NCBI GenBank assembly: GCA_007132315.1
Contig: SLOW01000210.1
Span: 1-6,848, forward strand
Direction: 5' to 3'
DNA length: 6,848 nt
Source: Opitutales bacterium
GTDB lineage: Bacteria > Verrucomicrobiota > Verrucomicrobiia > Opitutales > T3Sed10-336
Below the pieces are notes generated by a model. That model was not told the origin of the DNA and ran no database searches. It was given only the letters and a program-made list of their open reading frames with translations. This document shows positions 5,827-6,848 of this stretch, piece after piece. The translations under genes and the position numbers were made by a program. Position 1 is the first letter of the stretch. Each line of letters starts with the position of its first letter.

Positions 5827-6848
5827 AGACTCTGGCGAAGGATCTGGTCGAAAAACAACCGGTCTATGAACCGGGTCGCCCGATCGAGGACGTCGCCCGG
5901 GAGCTTGGTTTTGACTTCGATTCGGTGGTCAAGCTGGCTTCCAACGAAAACCCGTTCGGACCGTCGCCGCTGGCGCAAGCCGCGGTGCGCGAAGCGATCG
6001 CCCGGGGGCACTTGTACCCCGACGGCAACGGAACCCGTCTGAAGGAAAAAATCGCGGAAAAACGCGGTCTGCGAACCGGGCAGATCGTCCTGGGCAACGG
6101 GTCGAACGAAATCATCGAGCTCCTCGGTCACGCGTTCCTGCGGCCGGGGGACGAGGTGGTCATGGGCGCGCCGGCCTTCATCGTGTACAAGCTGGTGACC
6201 CTGCTGTTCGAAGCGATTCCGGTGGAAGTACCACTGGTCGATCACCGCCACGATCTCGCCGCCATGGCGCAACGCGCCAACGAACGCACCCGCATGGTGT
6301 TCCTGCCCAGCCCGAACAACCCGACCGGGACGGCCAACACCGAAAAAGAAATTCTCGCCTTCGCGCGCGACCTCCCGTCCGGTGTGATTTTTGTATTCGA
6401 CGAAGCCTACGCCGAGTACCTCGACGCCCCGCCCGATTTGCGGCCGCTGATCGACGAGGGCCGCAACGTGGTTTGTCTGCGGACGTTCTCCAAGATTTTC
6501 GGCCTGGCTGCCCTACGGATCGGGTACGGATACGGAAGCGAGGATTGGGCCGGCCTCCTGAACCGGGTCCGCCAGCCTTTCAACACCAACGCTATCGCCC
6601 AGGCCGCGGCCGCGGCGGCGCTCGACGACGACGCGTTCGTCCGGGACTGCCGCCGGCGCAATCGCTCCGGTCTGGAGCAGCTCTCCCGCGGGCTGACCGA
6701 TCTCGGGCTGGAAACGGTTCCGGGCGAGGGAAACTTTACCCTGGTTCGGGTCGGGGACGGCCGGGCCTTTTTCGAGAAAATCCAGCGGGCCGGCATCATC
6801 GTGCGCCCCCTCGGCGGCTACGGCCTTCCCGAATACGTGCGGGTCTCA
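5823..6848 (+). CDS. hisC: Histidinol-phosphate aminotransferase (3'-partial)
   Basis: The frame runs from ATG 5823 to the window end, giving 342 residues with no stop; HisC is usually about 350-370 residues, so only the last ~15-30 are missing. It is a fold-type I, class I/II PLP enzyme that exchanges amino groups between glutamate/2-oxoglutarate and imidazole-acetol phosphate/L-histidinol phosphate in histidine synthesis. Visible motifs are KLASNENPFGPSP (37-49, substrate site), YPDGNG (62-67), GNGSNEII near 91-98, PSPNNPTG (162-169), FDEAYAEY (192-199), and TFSKIFGLAALRIGYG (221-236), in which Lys224 is the PLP Schiff-base lysine and Arg232 binds the cofactor phosphate. The end, VRPLGGYGLPEYVRVS, is the usual C-terminal segment just before the final helix. 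It is read divergently from the ligase gene with 171 bp between; no other his gene is in view. No strong Shine-Dalgarno precedes the start. Related aminotransferases (aromatic or Cobalamin CobD types) are less likely given YEPG near residue 15 and the spacing of motifs. Confidence 0.95.
   Translation, partial: MKTLAKDLVEKQPVYEPGRPIEDVARELGFDFDSVVKLASNENPFGPSPLAQAAVREAIARGHLYPDGNGTRLKEKIAEKRGLRTGQIVLGNGSNEIIELLGHAFLRPGDEVVMGAPAFIVYKLVTLLFEAIPVEVPLVDHRHDLAAMAQRANERTRMVFLPSPNNPTGTANTEKEILAFARDLPSGVIFVFDEAYAEYLDAPPDLRPLIDEGRNVVCLRTFSKIFGLAALRIGYGYGSEDWAGLLNRVRQPFNTNAIAQAAAAAALDDDAFVRDCRRRNRSGLEQLSRGLTDLGLETVPGEGNFTLVRVGDGRAFFEKIQRAGIIVRPLGGYGLPEYVRVS

Noticed and set aside
5715..6272. 185-codon - strand open frame opposite hisC
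   Set aside because: It covers the conserved N-terminal half of HisC and has no motif of its own.
1..6848. CRISPR array, tRNA, rRNA, insertion sequence or attachment site
   Set aside because: I saw no regularly spaced repeats, cloverleaf-like runs, transposase motifs or terminal inverted repeats on either strand.

Overview
The window is ordinary, high-GC bacterial chromosome with five protein genes: three on the + strand, one on the - strand, then one more on the + strand. The first and last run off the window edges. The O-antigen ligase-like membrane protein and the exported DUF4159 protein point to a Gram-negative cell envelope. The overall style of the DUF4159 protein, the ligase and HisC reminds me of Verrucomicrobiota (Opitutae-like). 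That is an impression from memory, not a search result.

Layout. Bases 3-944 (+) hold the C-terminal part of a HEAT-repeat protein. After 90 bp comes a secreted DUF4159 protein (1035-2048, +) with a clear Shine-Dalgarno and signal peptide; the two may be co-transcribed. A 179-bp gap follows with a good sigma70-type promoter candidate (TTGACC-N17-TATTTT). It leads into a soluble histidine kinase with three PAS domains (2228-4177, +) that has no receiver domain and no response-regulator gene next to it in the window. A 22-bp gap separates it from the convergent gene for a multi-pass O-antigen ligase/polymerase-family protein (5651-4200, -). A 171-bp divergent intergenic region (5652-5822) carries a short direct repeat, a 17-bp dyad and a six-codon open frame that overlaps the next start codon. 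Then comes hisC (5823 to the window end, +), complete except for its last ~15-30 residues.

The genes do not form one pathway. HEAT repeats plus DUF4159 suggest a small envelope-associated module of unknown function. The kinase is an orphan cytoplasmic sensor, the ligase-like protein would act on surface glycan at the inner membrane, and HisC makes histidine. I found no RNA gene, CRISPR array, insertion sequence, toxin-antitoxin pair or convincing new system. The points most worth checking are the receiver-less kinase with an Arg in its G2 box, the HEAT-DUF4159 pair, and the regulatory-looking region upstream of hisC.
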